This document shows positions 27,414 to 44,709 of a stretch of DNA of 64,000 bases, piece by piece (position 1 is the stretch's first letter; every line of letters starts with the position of its first letter). The notes below the pieces were generated by a model, which was not told the DNA's origin, made no database searches, and worked only from the letters and a program-made list of their open reading frames with translations. This DNA comes from Klebsormidium nitens. Its lineage: Eukaryota; Streptophyta; Klebsormidiophyceae; Klebsormidiales; Klebsormidiaceae. The stretch is taken from assembly GCA_000708835.1 (NCBI GenBank), contig DF237090.1, positions 112,462-176,461 of the forward strand, in the 5' to 3' direction. A program made the position numbers and the translations under genes.

Positions 27414-30400
27414 CTATTTGAATTGACTGAAGAGGACCCTGCACGGACGTTGCCATCGGCTGCGCCAAGAAAAGAGCAGAATTTAGGGAAGTGCGACGCA
27501 GCCGACTGGATGCATCGGTAGCCATGAAGCACAATGGTAGGTCAACCCACTCACGAAGTGGCAGCTTGCTGGCCCCTTTGACGAAGCGTGTGAAAATACA
27601 GTCGGCTTTGTAGGAACGAGCGATAGAAACTAACCTTGCCGGGATGCAGGAGGAAACCGAAAGCTGCAAGGTGGTAAAAAGTTCGTCAACAGGACTGCAA
27701 GTACGAGGACTCACCTCGATCAACGCGAACTTGCCGTCGGCGGCATCGCAGCCATCCAGGAAGAGTGACGTGAGCATGGGCATCCGGTCGTGGGCTGCTC
27801 TGATGAAGTCGACGGGCAGCCCCCGGCCGCTGTGCACCAGCTTCAGGGACGCGAGCGCGAAGCAGGAGGTGAAGAGGACGTCGGCACCGTCGGCTGTGAC
27901 TCGGCCACAGTTCTGCACGGAACGTCGACACGCAGTTGATCCGCCGTCAGAGGAAGTCGCACAGACTTGGTCGGCAGCACGCAGTATTCCATTGCCCCTG
28001 ATCCTCGCTTCCAAGACGTGCCACATCTCGAGAGAACCGGCAGGTGTGAACAAGGTCGATGGGGAGGGCACACGTGTCTGTGTGAGCGAAGCTAGCAATC
28101 AGTCCACTCACCAATCCAGCAGAACTTTCGCCTGGGATGCCCTAGCGTTCTCGAACAATCTCAACGGATCGTCAGGCCATAGAATTTCACGCTTACCTCG
28201 AGTGCCAGGTGGCGCAGTGCGGGCCAGCCCTCGGCGATGAGTTTCAGAGCGGCCGGGGTCAGTCGGCGAGCGCCCGCCAGGGCGAGCTTTTCGAGCGTGG
28301 GCAGTCCGTTGGCCAACCGGGCGATGCAGGCATCATCGAGGGTCGAGATGCCCCCGATCTGCAGAAATTGTGAGAGCGCTAATGAGGCCGGCACAGCAGT
28401 GCCTGGATCAGGATTAGGCCTTAGCTTCTAGTTGAATGCGACTGTGGCTTTCCAAAACTTGGGTAAGGATCGAGCAGCATAGCCAAAACAAAGTGCAGAC
28501 TGTTGAGCAAAGCACGCAGACAGTAAGATCTCTGTGTCCTTTCTTCAGGCACTCAGAGAAGGCTGCGCACAGTCGTAAAAGTCCTGTCGGCTTCCGAGCA
28601 AGAGCGTCACGGGAAGACAATAACGTATTCGCGGGAAGCTAGCAACAGATATCGTCAAAGTGCCGAAAGGCTTACTGCTTGGCATACGAAGTAATGCATC
28701 AATCAATCACTTAAAAGATCTACGCACGCTAACCGCTTACCAGCTTCAATGTTCGCAGGCTGGCCCCTGCCGCCGAGCCACAGAGGGTGTCCAGCAGCCT
28801 GGGCGTAAACGGCCCCGCACAGTGGTGCAGGCTCAGGGTCGAGAGGTGCTGGGCCTGACGAACAACCGGGAGGATGCCCTCCCCGGAGATCATCTGTTAA
28901 AAGGAAGAAACAGGCTGGGGGCCAGATGTTGCAAAAGACACAGGAGGTGAAAGTTTGAGCGAAGCAGCGACGGCGTCGCCCACTGGCTTGCAAACGAGAC
29001 TGTAGATGCGTCATACAAAGTGGCGTCCAAATCTGGATAAAATCATACATGCGACCAGTAGCGTAAGTTCAGACACTGACCGTGCACGCGCACCGGATCC
29101 GGACAAGCGGGCCGCCTTTGAAACAGAGCCCTTGATTCTGGGCTTCAAAGGCGCACTTCCACAAAGAGATAACTCGTCTATAGCGTGTCAGCATTGAACC
29201 GGACAAGTCAAAAGGCACGATCAGTCAAGCAATCATCTGACGAAGCAGGATAAGGACCTGTTCTTGTGTCCACTAGCCTCACCAGCATGCGCAGCCTGAG
29301 ATGCTCCAGCCGCGGGCACGCTCCTGCAAGCTCCGCCAAATCCGCGTCACTGACCGCTGCCCCCAGGCCCAATGTCAGCGACCGCAGCTGGCCAAGGGCG
29401 GAACCCAGGCGCCGAAAACTCCCGTGGCCGAAACCCCAGCTCACTTTCAGCGTCTCCAGCTTGGACCCCTCTCCCCACACCGCCGGCTGCTCCGAAGGTC
29501 CGACCGAAAAAGGTTCTTCGGCTTGTCGATGCCCGTCTGCTGATCGCTCTGCTGCTGACTTACTACCAACCCTGTGCCCATCAGTCTTCCCGCTCGACGT
29601 CGATTCGGCACGAGAGCAGCCGTCTTTCATTCCGAGCCTACTACAGTCTCCCCCGTCGTCTAGAGAGCACTCACGTGAACCGACCTGGTTGCAACCCCTG
29701 ACGTCCAGCCGCTGGAGCCGCGGGTTCTTGCGCAGGAGCATTGCCAGCTCGTCGCCTGGTATCCGGAGCCCGTTCACGTCGAGTCTCCGGATGCTCGAAC
29801 TGGCGAACGAGAAGCTGCCCGAGGCTACAATGCCGGACAGAGAAATTTCTTCCAGCCGGTCAAGCCCGGCGGTCAGGGCCGCAGCATGCTGCCCGCCCAG
29901 CTCTCTGCAGTGGCTGACGTCCAGAACCCGCAACCAGGACACGTCTGCTCCCAAAACCCCGCTCGTGGGCGCCTCGAAGCCGCCCTGCTCCGCCCGTGCT
30001 CCCAGCAACGGGCCACTGTTCGCATTCTCACCACATGGCTTCCCAGACGGAAAAGTAGAGGCAGGCTGTTCAGTGCCTTCGCGCACGCTGGCGGCTGCGT
30101 CTGCTGCTTCTATGGAACCTCTCGACGGTTCATCGGTGCCCTGGGTCCACCCATCTCTCGCCAGCAGCGCTGCCGCGGACTCCCTTCCGAACTTCGTCCC
30201 CGCCGCTCGCAGTTCCGTGAGGCGGGGCAGCTTGAGCAGAAGCGCTGCGAGGCTGTCGTCCGCCACGTCGGGGCACCACGAGACGTCCAGGCTGGTCAGG
30301 TTGGGACACGTGGAGGCCAGCAGATGCAGCAGCGGGGCACCCACGTCGGAGCGCTTGCGCAGCGCGATGTCCACCAGCCGGGGGTAAGCGCACCGGGGCT

Positions 30401-33400
30401 GCACGAGGCCTCGCTGACTAAGAACCGCGGGATCCGAGTAGCCCCCCGGACCGAGGATCTTATTTGCTGGGGCCCTGCGCACTGGCCGCGGGGTCCAAAT
30501 GTCGTCGAACTGAGTGGGGGCTTCGTCGGGAGCCCACCCGGGCAGCATCCAATCAGGCGACGGCTCGTACGGCCGGCGCTTCGGCTGTCCCGACGAGACA
30601 GAGAGGTCGAGAGACTGGAGGTTGGGGTGGCCTTCCCCCAGAAGGAACGCGGAGGGCAGGTGCGGGCAGTTGACGGCGGTGAGGTGGGCTAGACTGGGGA
30701 GCAGGTCGGCGAGACCGAACAGGAGTGCGTGGTGGCGCAGGCGCCAGCAGTCGGAGAGGTCTAGGCGGGTCAGGCGCGGGCAGGGGCGGCGGAAGAGGGA
30801 GAAGAAGGACGCCTCGTTGAATTGCTGGCAGCCGCGCAGGTCCAGGCCCTGCACAAAAGGGACCGACGGGTTCAGTCGATGCCAGGGGGAGCCTCAAACC
30901 TAGGGGGATGGGGTAGCGGGGCTTTGACCAAGACTGAAGGCGATGGTGACGCATCTTCGTTCCCTGAAGAAGCACGGAAGAGTCAGGCACGGTAGGTGCG
31001 GATGATAGATTCAAGGAACGGGCGACATCAGAAGAGGATGACTCGGCATCGTTGTCCGAGCTGCAAGCAATCTGGGGCATGTTTTTTACTGCACAAGGAG
31101 GCAGCTCTTTTTCTAGGACCTATGAGCTTACTCTCGGTCGCATCCACGAGACAAGCAACACACGAAAGTAGAAACAAGGCTCTACATGGTCAAAATCTGA
31201 AGTAATCAGGACACTGGTGGCGCGACTCCAAAAAGCTGTCCCCGGAGAGAGGCGAGTTTCATCCCCCTAGTATGGACAGGCGTACCCTGACGACCGACGT
31301 GACCTGTACCGTAGAACGCTATGAATAGCACATCAAAATCATTCCTACCTCGAGGAACTCCGATACCCGGGGCAGGAAGTCTTTGGAAAGGGTGGGCTGC
31401 CGTTTCGAGGATGCGGAGGCGCGGGGCTGGCTGGCCGCAAGCAAGGCCGCGTCAAGAACACTGCCCAGGGGTGGGCTCCGGCGACGTAGCCCTGCATCCG
31501 CATGAATGCTGTCATCACGAGTTGCACGATTGTCACCAATTTCTCTGAAAAATTCCTCGAAGTAACGAAGCTGGTTAAAAGATTGGCTGTATGTGCACCG
31601 CAACCTCCACACAAGAACATCACTAATGTGCGAGGTGTCTCGAAGAGAGAGATCAAAGTCATCTAGGCCATGGAAAAGGGAAATGTGAGTTTTCATGAGC
31701 ACGTACCTAGGCGGAAGGGGAGGGGTAGCATGGCCCACCGGATCTCCTGCATTAGAATCACAAATCGGTCTGAGATTGCAGATGCATTAAGTCCAGTATG
31801 CTAACGACATGGCGGGCATGTGACAGGCACTTCAGCAGAACCACCAAGAAAAACCAGCCAAGCATAACGATGAATCCAGCCTTTAGTAGTCTCTTTTGAT
31901 GGACAGTTGCATACTTGTGGACCATGAATCATCTCTTCTAGGAAGCATCGGACCTGCTGGTGACTGAGCTGGAGTGCTAGTTCTGGCTCGTCCCACCTGC
32001 AAAAAGTACAAAGACTCAGGCCCAATCGTAAAAGGGACTCTGCTACAAGCCACAGGGCGAAGTCTGCAAGTCAATCAACCTAGCTTTCGGATTTTCGGGT
32101 CCAATCAAACGAAACAAGATCAGGCAAACGTTGAGTGGAAAAAGGCGGCAACAAGCTCATTATCTGCGGCGCGTCGCCTTACCTTGGCTGCCAAGCTCCA
32201 CACATCTGCACATTTGTCCGTTGCCCAGTCCAGAAGCGCCTCGCAAACTACCTTTTCGCTGCACAGAGGGGCAGATAGTCAGATTCTGGCAACCAAATTC
32301 CTTTCTGACATGTGCATCACGTATAGCAGATCCTTCCGAGGGGCAGACCTTCTGGTGATCAATCCAAGACATATAGGACTACCTTAAGCTGCGCAGACGT
32401 TGAGGACTGGACAGTTGGACGATTTCTACTTGCACATCGGCCTCCACATCTTCGACCTATTCCTTGATCTTGGAGACCGGGGTTTCCCTCACAGCAAAGA
32501 GGCCGAGGAAGTACTGCTCCTCACCTGGGAACTGTGAGGTGCTCGCTGTTGACGACCGCCATGAGCAGCTCGAGCGGCGCCTCTCGGAGGGCCTGCTGGG
32601 CCACGGCGTCCTCCTGCCACCGCATAGCACACCGTCAGGGAACCCTCCAGTCAGATCACACCAGACCCAAAGCTGGGCAGGAAGAGAAGGCCATGCTTTC
32701 GAGGTGAAAGGATCTTCTCAGGCAGCTCGGACGTATTCAGAGACACAATCTGCGAAAAGCTCAATGCTTGGCAGGCTGTGGCCTTTCTTACTTGCTCGAA
32801 GATCAAGTCCACATGATGGACCAGATTAGTGGACAAGATGAAGGGCATGTGATGAACAACGGAGGTCTCACAAAGAAGACTGCCAGGGTCACCACGCAGA
32901 GCTCAGCCACGGCGTCCGCCGCTGCAGCATCTCTTGCCACGTCCTTGGCGGCTGTCCAGAGGCCGCACGCTGATTCGAGGTCCACCACTGGCCCGCTTTC
33001 CTGACCGGGCCGAGGGGTGCAGCTGGAGATCCAGTTGCGACACTGACCCAGGAGGCTCTCGATGCCAAACATGTAAGCAGACTGCAAAGAGATCGACATG
33101 ACTTTTCAGTCAAAAGATGGTTGCCGCTGTCAGGGGCTGTCAGGAATGCATGGAAGTTCGTTGCAGTACCCAGACAGAGACTACAGAGAACATCACGTTT
33201 TATCGAGTAGTCAGCTGATATGCAAAAGCTGAAGGCAGTTCTCATCCAGTAGTTGCGGGCCAAGAGAGAGCAGGTACATTGAAGCGGTGGAAGTGTGGTA
33301 AGATTCACCCCAGACGTGCTCACCTGTATCAGGGGCAGGATGTCATTGGGCTCGATGTTCAGTTCCTTGCCATAAAGGAAGCCCAGGACCTTGGCAAAGA

Positions 33401-33716
33401 TGGTCGCATCCCAATGCACTGTGACAGTCTCTTGGGTCGCCTCCTTGAAATTTGAGAACAAGGACTTGAAATAGTCAGAAGATGAAAGCAAAACGCTCTT
33501 ATGTGCCAGGAATTTTGTTGCATGTCCTCCGGCCCCCTTTGGCGATTCTCCAAAGCCACCGTCACTGGCCTGTTCTCTGATTGACCCCTGTGCGTTTTCC
33601 CCCTCTGTTCCCAGCAGCTTCTCCGGGAAACCATCGGGACCCTCACAAACAACTAAGGTCACATCACCTTGATCCAGCGGTGGTAGTGCTTCTGCGAGGG
33701 CGCTGAGATCCATCAT
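27414..33716 (-). CDS. FBL11: BTB/POZ-BACK-leucine-rich-repeat protein, FBL11-like
   Basis: Thirteen minus-strand exons: 33716-33324, 33081-32893, 32613-32525, 32258-32183, about 31986-31915, 31746-31707, 31491-31349, 30848-29283, 28893-28741, 28358-28197, 27912-27715, 27663-27635, 27459-27414, giving about 1,051 residues. Exon 1 carries the BTB fold (GDVTLVVCEG, then FLAHKSVLLSSSDYFKSLFS, and FLYGKELNIE). Exons 2-6 form a BACK-like region (VCEALLDWATDKC; EIRWAMLPLPF). Exons 8-12 hold cysteine-containing leucine-rich repeats (LTRLDLSDCWRLRHHAL; LTSLDVSWCPDVADDSL). The order matches Arabidopsis FBL11, proposed to be a substrate adaptor of cullin-RING ubiquitin ligases. The start of exon 5 is uncertain: the stronger acceptor at 31996 breaks phase, the weaker one at 31986 keeps it. 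The last small exon is tentative. Confidence 0.85.
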
Positions 33717-33884
33717 GTATGACCGCTGGAACAGCTACCGATGTGCACCCAAAACCGGAATGATTCACAAAACTATGGCCATCAATGCTTGATGCGCTGC
33801 TCTTTGATATGTAAAGCCCCTATTACTTAATGAAAGCTGACGGGCTTCAAAAGTACTGCCCCTCTGCTTTCTCAACTGTGCTGG

Positions 33885-34591
33885 CTACTTTGTTTTGTCC
33901 TTGGTAGTGACAGTGGTGCCAGCTTGGGGCGAATCAGCGTAGTACTCCTGCTTGCTGATGTTGACTCCGTACTCTTTCAGAGCCGCGGCAAGATCTTCGG
34001 TGGTCAAGACGAGCTGCTTTGATCCCCTCTCTTTCTTGTCTTTGCTGGCAGCCTGCAACAAAATAAACCCGAATATGCACCACTGTTTCTTGTTTGGAGA
34101 GTGGCACTATGATACAACACTCACGCTGCCAAGCCAAGACAAAACACCTTGCTCGCAAAATGTCCTATCTGGAAACCGTCTACATTTGTACCGAGAGGGA
34201 GATTATGCAGTGAAAGCGCGCACAATAGCTTGCAGCATGTTCAGCATTGTGTATTGCGTTCCCCATTCTTTTACTGCAAAATAGTGATGCTCATAAAGAT
34301 TCGAAACTAGGCCCACTGTTGAAATGGATCAAGATTGTATTCATGTGTGAAGGATGTTTTTAGAACATAGCTTACCTGCATACGAATCTTGCAGTACTGC
34401 AGCGCATCATTGACAATGTCCCCAATGAACTTTTGAGCAGCAACCGACACCAGGCGGGTCATTCTCTCATCTGGACACTGGAAGCCACTCCGCTGCAAAT
34501 AGTGCCCGGTGAGCTCGTCAGGAATGGTTGGCACGTAATCCGCTAAGGATGCAAGGAATTCCTCCACTTCATCGGACGCAGGACCCGCCAT
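33885..34591 (-). CDS. TAF10: Transcription initiation factor TFIID/SAGA subunit TAF10
   Basis: Two minus-strand exons, 34591-34376 and 34052-33885, joined in phase 0, give about 127 residues. FLASLADYVPTIPDELTGHY followed by SGFQCPD and LVSVAAQKFIGDIVNDALQY is the TAF10 histone-fold signature. The second exon has LVLTTEDLAAALKEYGVNI and an acidic/polar tail. Plant TAF10 is of similar size. It pairs with TAF3/TAF8 in TFIID and with a SAGA partner in the nucleus. Its stop lies only 168 bases upstream of the start codon of the BTB-LRR gene on the same strand, and its start faces the lesion-inducer gene across about 406 bases. Confidence 0.95.
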
Positions 34592-34997
34592 TGGTGCTCA
34601 ATGCTTAAAATCAGTATTATGAGTATACAGAAATATGATCAGCTGAGGTACGCCCCAGGGCCTAGCTTTAACATGGGCCATGCCATCATGATGATCATCA
34701 GCCATGCCACTTTTTGCCCCCATGATTTGCCATGTCCAGCTTGTTCTCGATTAGGCCCCCATACCGGGGTCGACGCCCTTCAAGGCTTTCCTTACTGCTC
34801 GATGCAAGACGATCCGTTCGATCCAGGAAATCTGCCGATCGGACGATCGAAAAAGCGTAAAGAAGGTTCACAAATGAGCTCACCTAATCAATCTTGTGAA
34901 GTCTTTGTCCTTATCAGTGCAGCACACACTGCAGTGCAGTGGCAGTGGTGAAGACCAATTGTCGGAAACAGGCGCATGATCAGCAAGGAGGAGCATC
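34592..34997. promoter_or_regulatory. Short divergent intergenic region, TAF10 / lesion inducer
   Basis: About 406 bases separate two divergent start codons, so both promoters and 5' UTRs must fit here. ATG-rich palindromic text (ccatcatgatgatcatcagccatg) lies near 34680-34705. Shared regulation is inferred from distance only. Confidence 0.5.
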
Positions 34998-37055
34998 ATG
35001 GCCTTCCTCTCCTTCGTGGGAAGAACGTTGTTTGTGGCTATTTTCCTAGTGGCTGCTGTCCAAAAGTAAGGAATTCTTCTTCTCCTTATGAAACGTGCCA
35101 AAGAGTCGTTGCATCCCCTGATGGAAGAGCAATATGCAAGTACCAAACAACGAAAGATCAATCTTTAGGCCTTTGACTTTTAAGCATTCAGTATGGTCTG
35201 GCATGACCTCAATATGGGCCGGTCCTGATCGTGTGTGCGCTGATAGCTTCTGTCAGGTGGCATCAGAAATAGCAGAAAGCTGATTCGTGTACCATCATAC
35301 ATCATTGCAAACTGTTGCATTTTGTGTTGGTCAGATTGTGTGCTGGTTGTTACGCTTTAGTCGTACAATTTCAGTGAATTCATAATTTTGCAGGCTTGCA
35401 TATATAGGTGTCCAGCATGCCACTCTGTGCCCATCTATTGCCTTGATGCGAGTCGCAAATTGCATTGGAAGCGGTTTGTTATGCATTTGTCACCCGTGTA
35501 AGCTTGGCAACAAGCAAATTGTCTGGCAATCTTCATGACAGATTTATAAGGAGCTCACATCGCAACAGGTGCCGGAGCAACAGTGCTTTCTGGGACTGAA
35601 CAAATGCTGTTTCCTTTCTTGTCTTCTATCAGGGCATCAGAATATGGCGCCGACGGTGGGAAAGCTGCAGAGTTGATGAGGCCGAAGCTTGATGCTTTCT
35701 ATGCACATGTGCAGTCAAATCTGCATGTTGCGCTCCCTGTGATTGAGGTATGGTGACTGCAACAAATGAAATGTGCTCAAATGGGTGCCAATTCAGAGAT
35801 CCTTTAAGTTGTAATGATCTGTGACGGGGATGTTTGTGCACCAAGTCTGAAAGAAGGAGATGCAATCTATAAGTACCTTTTGCTGATGCACTTACCTTTC
35901 TAGCCACTCAGCCTGGAGCAGCCTTCTTGTCAAAGTGAGCTTCATACCTGAGATCCATATTCAAAGTGTTTCATTTACCCTGGAATGCAGGCGAAGTATC
36001 TGCTGGCGATTGCAATAGGTCTGGAGTTCTTTGGGGGCCTTCTTTTCTGGTTTGGTAGCAGCCTCGGCGCATGGCTTCTGGTGAGTTGGCCAAGGGCGAA
36101 ACAATGGCTCCAATGCTTCCTGTCCATCACTTATTAGCTGCGGAAACTTTGCAGCAAAGGTGACAAGGTAGAGGCACTTTACTTGCTGATGCAATTCAAC
36201 AGGCTCTGGGCTGAACGTCATTGACCAGCTAAAGGGGCACCGAGTAACATAACAACTGGGAAAAGCTGGGATTGGTCTTGTGCCCACATGCTCAAGAAAG
36301 TGATGGAGGCGCTACAGAAAGTGATTACAGGAGCCCCAGTACTATCAGTCTATTAGCTGAGCTGTACATCAGCATGAGGCTGTTGAACGGGTTTTGAAAG
36401 GAAACCAGCACGCATGCCCGCCTGAATATCTATGTGGTCGACAGTCAAGGCTTCCGCTCCGAATAGCTACCTTGGTGGAGCTTTTAAAATGTTATTGCAA
36501 CGAGCCCCAAACGTCTGACTAAGCAATTGACTATCTGCTCGCCACTAGGTCAAACAATTCCTTTGTGACCAGCAATGTCGGATTGAGTGTGCTGATAAGA
36601 GCCAGATTGCTGCTAACCTGCGTGTCAAGCTATTGCAGCTGCTCTTCCTCGTTTCGGTGACACCCATCATGCACGACTTCTACAATCAAGATGTTGGGAG
36701 CACTGAACAGACAATCGAACTGATTCAGTTCATGAAGGTTGGTTGTTCGCAACATCAGTTTCCTCTTCGAGCTGGGACTCCTTGTAAGGATGCTTTGAGC
36801 TCACGAAGCATTAATCTTCAGTCTATTCGGCTCGTGCCAAAATAACCTCCCTGTTGCATTCAAACCCTTGTTTTCAAAACGCTTTTCATTGTGAGCATGC
36901 CTATCTTTCACATCGTTCAATGTTGTCTCCGCTCTTTGCAGAATCTTTCCTTGACGGGGGCTCTGTTGTTCTTCCTGGGATTGAAAAGCTCGGTTGGGAG
37001 GGCATCGCGGAGGAATAGGTCGAAAGTCGTCGCCAATAAACCAAAGGTTTCTTAG
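34998..37055 (+). CDS. HR-like lesion-inducer family membrane protein
   Basis: Five exons: 34998-35065, 35633-35747, 35991-36080, 36639-36737, 36942-37055; phases close exactly, giving 161 residues. The start MAFLSFVGRTLFVAIFLVAA matches the plant HRLI family N-terminus. Further family features are YGADGGKAAELMRPK, LLFWFGSSLGAWLL, TPIMHDFYNQD and NLSLTGALLFFLGLKSS. Four hydrophobic helices are apparent and the C-terminus is basic. Length fits the usual 155-165 residues. The family is named for leaf lesions caused by overexpression; its biochemical role is not known. It is probably an endomembrane protein. Confidence 0.93.
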
Positions 37056-38380
37056 GCTCAAATATCCTTGTAAGTTCTATAGCCATATAGGACGGAAGGA
37101 ATAGCACTTTCGACACCGTAAAGACCTCACAGGTATGGAGAGGCCGTCAGGTAATGACAATCAAGTAAGAGTCGGCGGTGCACTAGCCATAAGGCCCAGA
37201 AAACACTTAATGCACATCTTAAAAAGTTAACGGTCAGCGAAGGCTGATCATTGGGCTTTTGCTCACTCTCAACCAGGCTCGCACAGAGTCTGTTGCTTAT
37301 ACTACATCCTAGTTCTTGAATTTTCGAAGAGTGTACTGTCAAGAAGATACCAAGACGTTCTGTTCATTGTTGCCCTGAGCCACACTACTATACTTCAAGT
37401 AGTAACTGTGTATTAGATGTTCTTGGATCACATGAGCCAGGCATCTTGGATTGATGTAACAAATTGGCGCCATGACGCATCGGATGCACTTGTTTGGCTT
37501 AGTGTCTTGCGCGCACCTTGCATGCAACTAGAACATGTCGTCTAGATGACAGACTTACAGCATCACGTTCGCATTGGGTGACAGTGCATATGCATGCCGC
37601 TGACCACCATATATGTTTTATGTTACCGTGCCGCCATGGCCGTTGTTTCGATTGTTGAAAGGTCTCCAGGTCATGCATATCTATTGCTCATGCCTGAAGT
37701 ATGGAAGCGACTGTGGGCTGCAGAGACTCGGAAGGATTTTCGGACTCGAGTGCACGGGGTCGGAGTGCACCACATACTGTCCACCGCCGCTGGATTGGAC
37801 AACTACAGAGCTACCTATACGATAGTTTGAGAGACGATTAGGTACTACATTAGGTAGGTACCTTGGCCTCAGTAGCTAGGACAGTCTTTGGTGATTGAAC
37901 GGAATCGTCTGTTGGCCGAAATTGATCTCACAATTTTGATTCAAAACACCCAGCATGGCGGTTGTTTCGGTAGAATCACGTCGGAAGCCAATAAGAACGC
38001 TGCAGATTGGAAAAGCGTATGAACCTGCTCCACGTGGACAAATTGGTGGGTCAGAAGCTCCAAAGATGAAGGGCCAAGATCGCATGCGGGTTTGGACGGC
38101 CACAAGCTGTTAGAAAAGTGATCCAAAAATCTTAATCGACGGTCACGTCAAGTTGCCGGACTTGATATCTGTCAGACTCCAGTCGAGCACACTGCGACTT
38201 CTTCCTCTGAACGTCAGGATGACTCGTGCCGATTGCTTCTCCAAGCGCTCCAGCACCAAGCTCCTTGCTGCAGCGAAGCGTTTGCGCTGCATTGCAGGCG
38301 TTGCATTCAATCGAGAGGGTTGAACAGGACATCCTTGAAAAGACGGCTAGGGCAGCTGTAGATCCATACTCGAAGCTACC
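37056..38380. other. Intergenic, upstream of GapB
   Basis: No supported gene. Short ORFs such as 37594-37830 lack motifs and introns. The right end should contain the GapB promoter and 5' UTR; light-response elements cannot be named with confidence by eye. Confidence 0.5.
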
Positions 38381-43179
<4,799 letters not shown>

Positions 43180-44709
43180 GCTTAGAAACCTTGTACAGAG
43201 GTAGCCCGCCAGCATTCCACGTACTGTAAACTGACGTCATACTGCTTCAACCGAGGCCTGCTTTTGATGAATTGAAACGGAACAAGGCCCAAAATAACTC
43301 AACGTGCAAGGTTATTCAACGGGAGGGGTCGAAAGAGTTCCCTTGTGCTCTAGTATACGTGGTGCGGTCGGATGCATACCTCGTAAGCATACCGAGCCTG
43401 GTATCTTTTGCATCCTCATAAGGTGGTGGCCAAGCATTTAACCTTCGTGTTGATGAATTATGGTCGGTTGCATGCTTGGGGATATTAGCCATCGTATGGC
43501 TGGTTTGCGCCCCCTGTTTCAGAGCTAAAATCCACTCATCAGGTTCAGCACTTTAAGATCATCGGTGATGAGTGAAGGCTATCCTTGTCATTCGCATGTG
43601 AACACGACTGAAATATCAATAGTGGACTAGGAAAATGATAAAAGAAGCATGACTAATACGAAGAGGATTGTATGAGTATGAGCACGAGGACTCAAGGCTC
43701 TGACCACCGACTCTTCAAAATGTGTCACAGACGCACTGCAGACACTTAAGGAGGACATCGTGAGAAAGTGATCATACGCCCGGATTCAACCTTTGACTCA
43801 CGGTCGCTTATACAAAAGCCACATGGGGTGGCAGATTGCTCAGCTTGACGGGCAGTCAATGCCCGCGTTACGTAGATGTTGCTGCGAACCACATGGGGTA
43901 GACGCCCCCACCAAATGCGACGCGAAAGGATTGAGCTTAAGACTTAGTCGGCTTGCAAGGTCGCCTTGAATTCAGATCTCAGTGTTCATTGGCAGTAGAC
44001 TAATCTCATACTAATAAGGTGCGTTCAGAATGCCGTAAATCAGTAAATCCATTCATATCATGATATATCATCGTCATTCAAGGATTCAAGTCGAAGGTAG
44101 TCACGACTCACTGGACAGATGGCTGACGTCAACCCGGCAAAGAAGGTTCATGCCGGTCATGAACCTGGGTCTGCCAATCGTAGCCGTCCAAGTGAGCACG
44201 ATCCGATCGCGAGAGGCACAATCGGGCTAGGGGATTGGAGCCCCGGGGCGAGCCTCCGAGCCATACCGTAGTCCAAGTCCTCGGCCTCCCAGATTTTCCA
44301 GGCTAGCCGGTAGGCAGCTAGGTACGGTGTACGACCGTGTACCTACTTTACCTTGTCCTATACACTAAGGTATTTAGGTCGCCACTACAGGGCTCTGGAG
44401 TCTAGACAACGGCTCCAGTCTAACGGTCCCAGCAAATTGCACGTGCATGGTCTCGTCAAATCGGACGGCTTTGTAAGCGTTTTGATCAAGGATCGACGGT
44501 AGATGATAGCACCAGATGAGTCCGTTCTGAAGAAGTGGTCGGTAGAACCTACCAGGCCGCAGCTTGAGATCTGCTGCTGCGGAATCCGAACCTGTCGTCT
44601 TGCACTTGCGCAGGCTCATTTGGCACCAACTTCGGAAGCAGATTCTACAAATTGCAGCATTGAACAGGCGCAGCTCAGCATTGCGCTCAGGCAACCCGTA
44701 GCCACCATC
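43180..44709. other. Intergenic between GapB and the GH5 gene
   Basis: No supported gene and no clear repeat. An ATG at 44503 is in frame with exon 1a of the GH5 gene, but the text between 44503 and 44710 does not look like a targeting peptide. It is treated as 5' UTR. Confidence 0.5.

Noticed and set aside
29266-30387. 373-codon plus-strand ORF over the LRR exon
   Set aside because: It is the complement of the leucine-rich repeat exon, whose minus-strand reading is a clear LRR protein in phase with its neighbours.
44503-44709. In-frame upstream ATG for the GH5 gene
   Set aside because: It would place about 69 non-hydrophobic residues before the signal segment; the ATG at 44710 directly precedes a normal leader.
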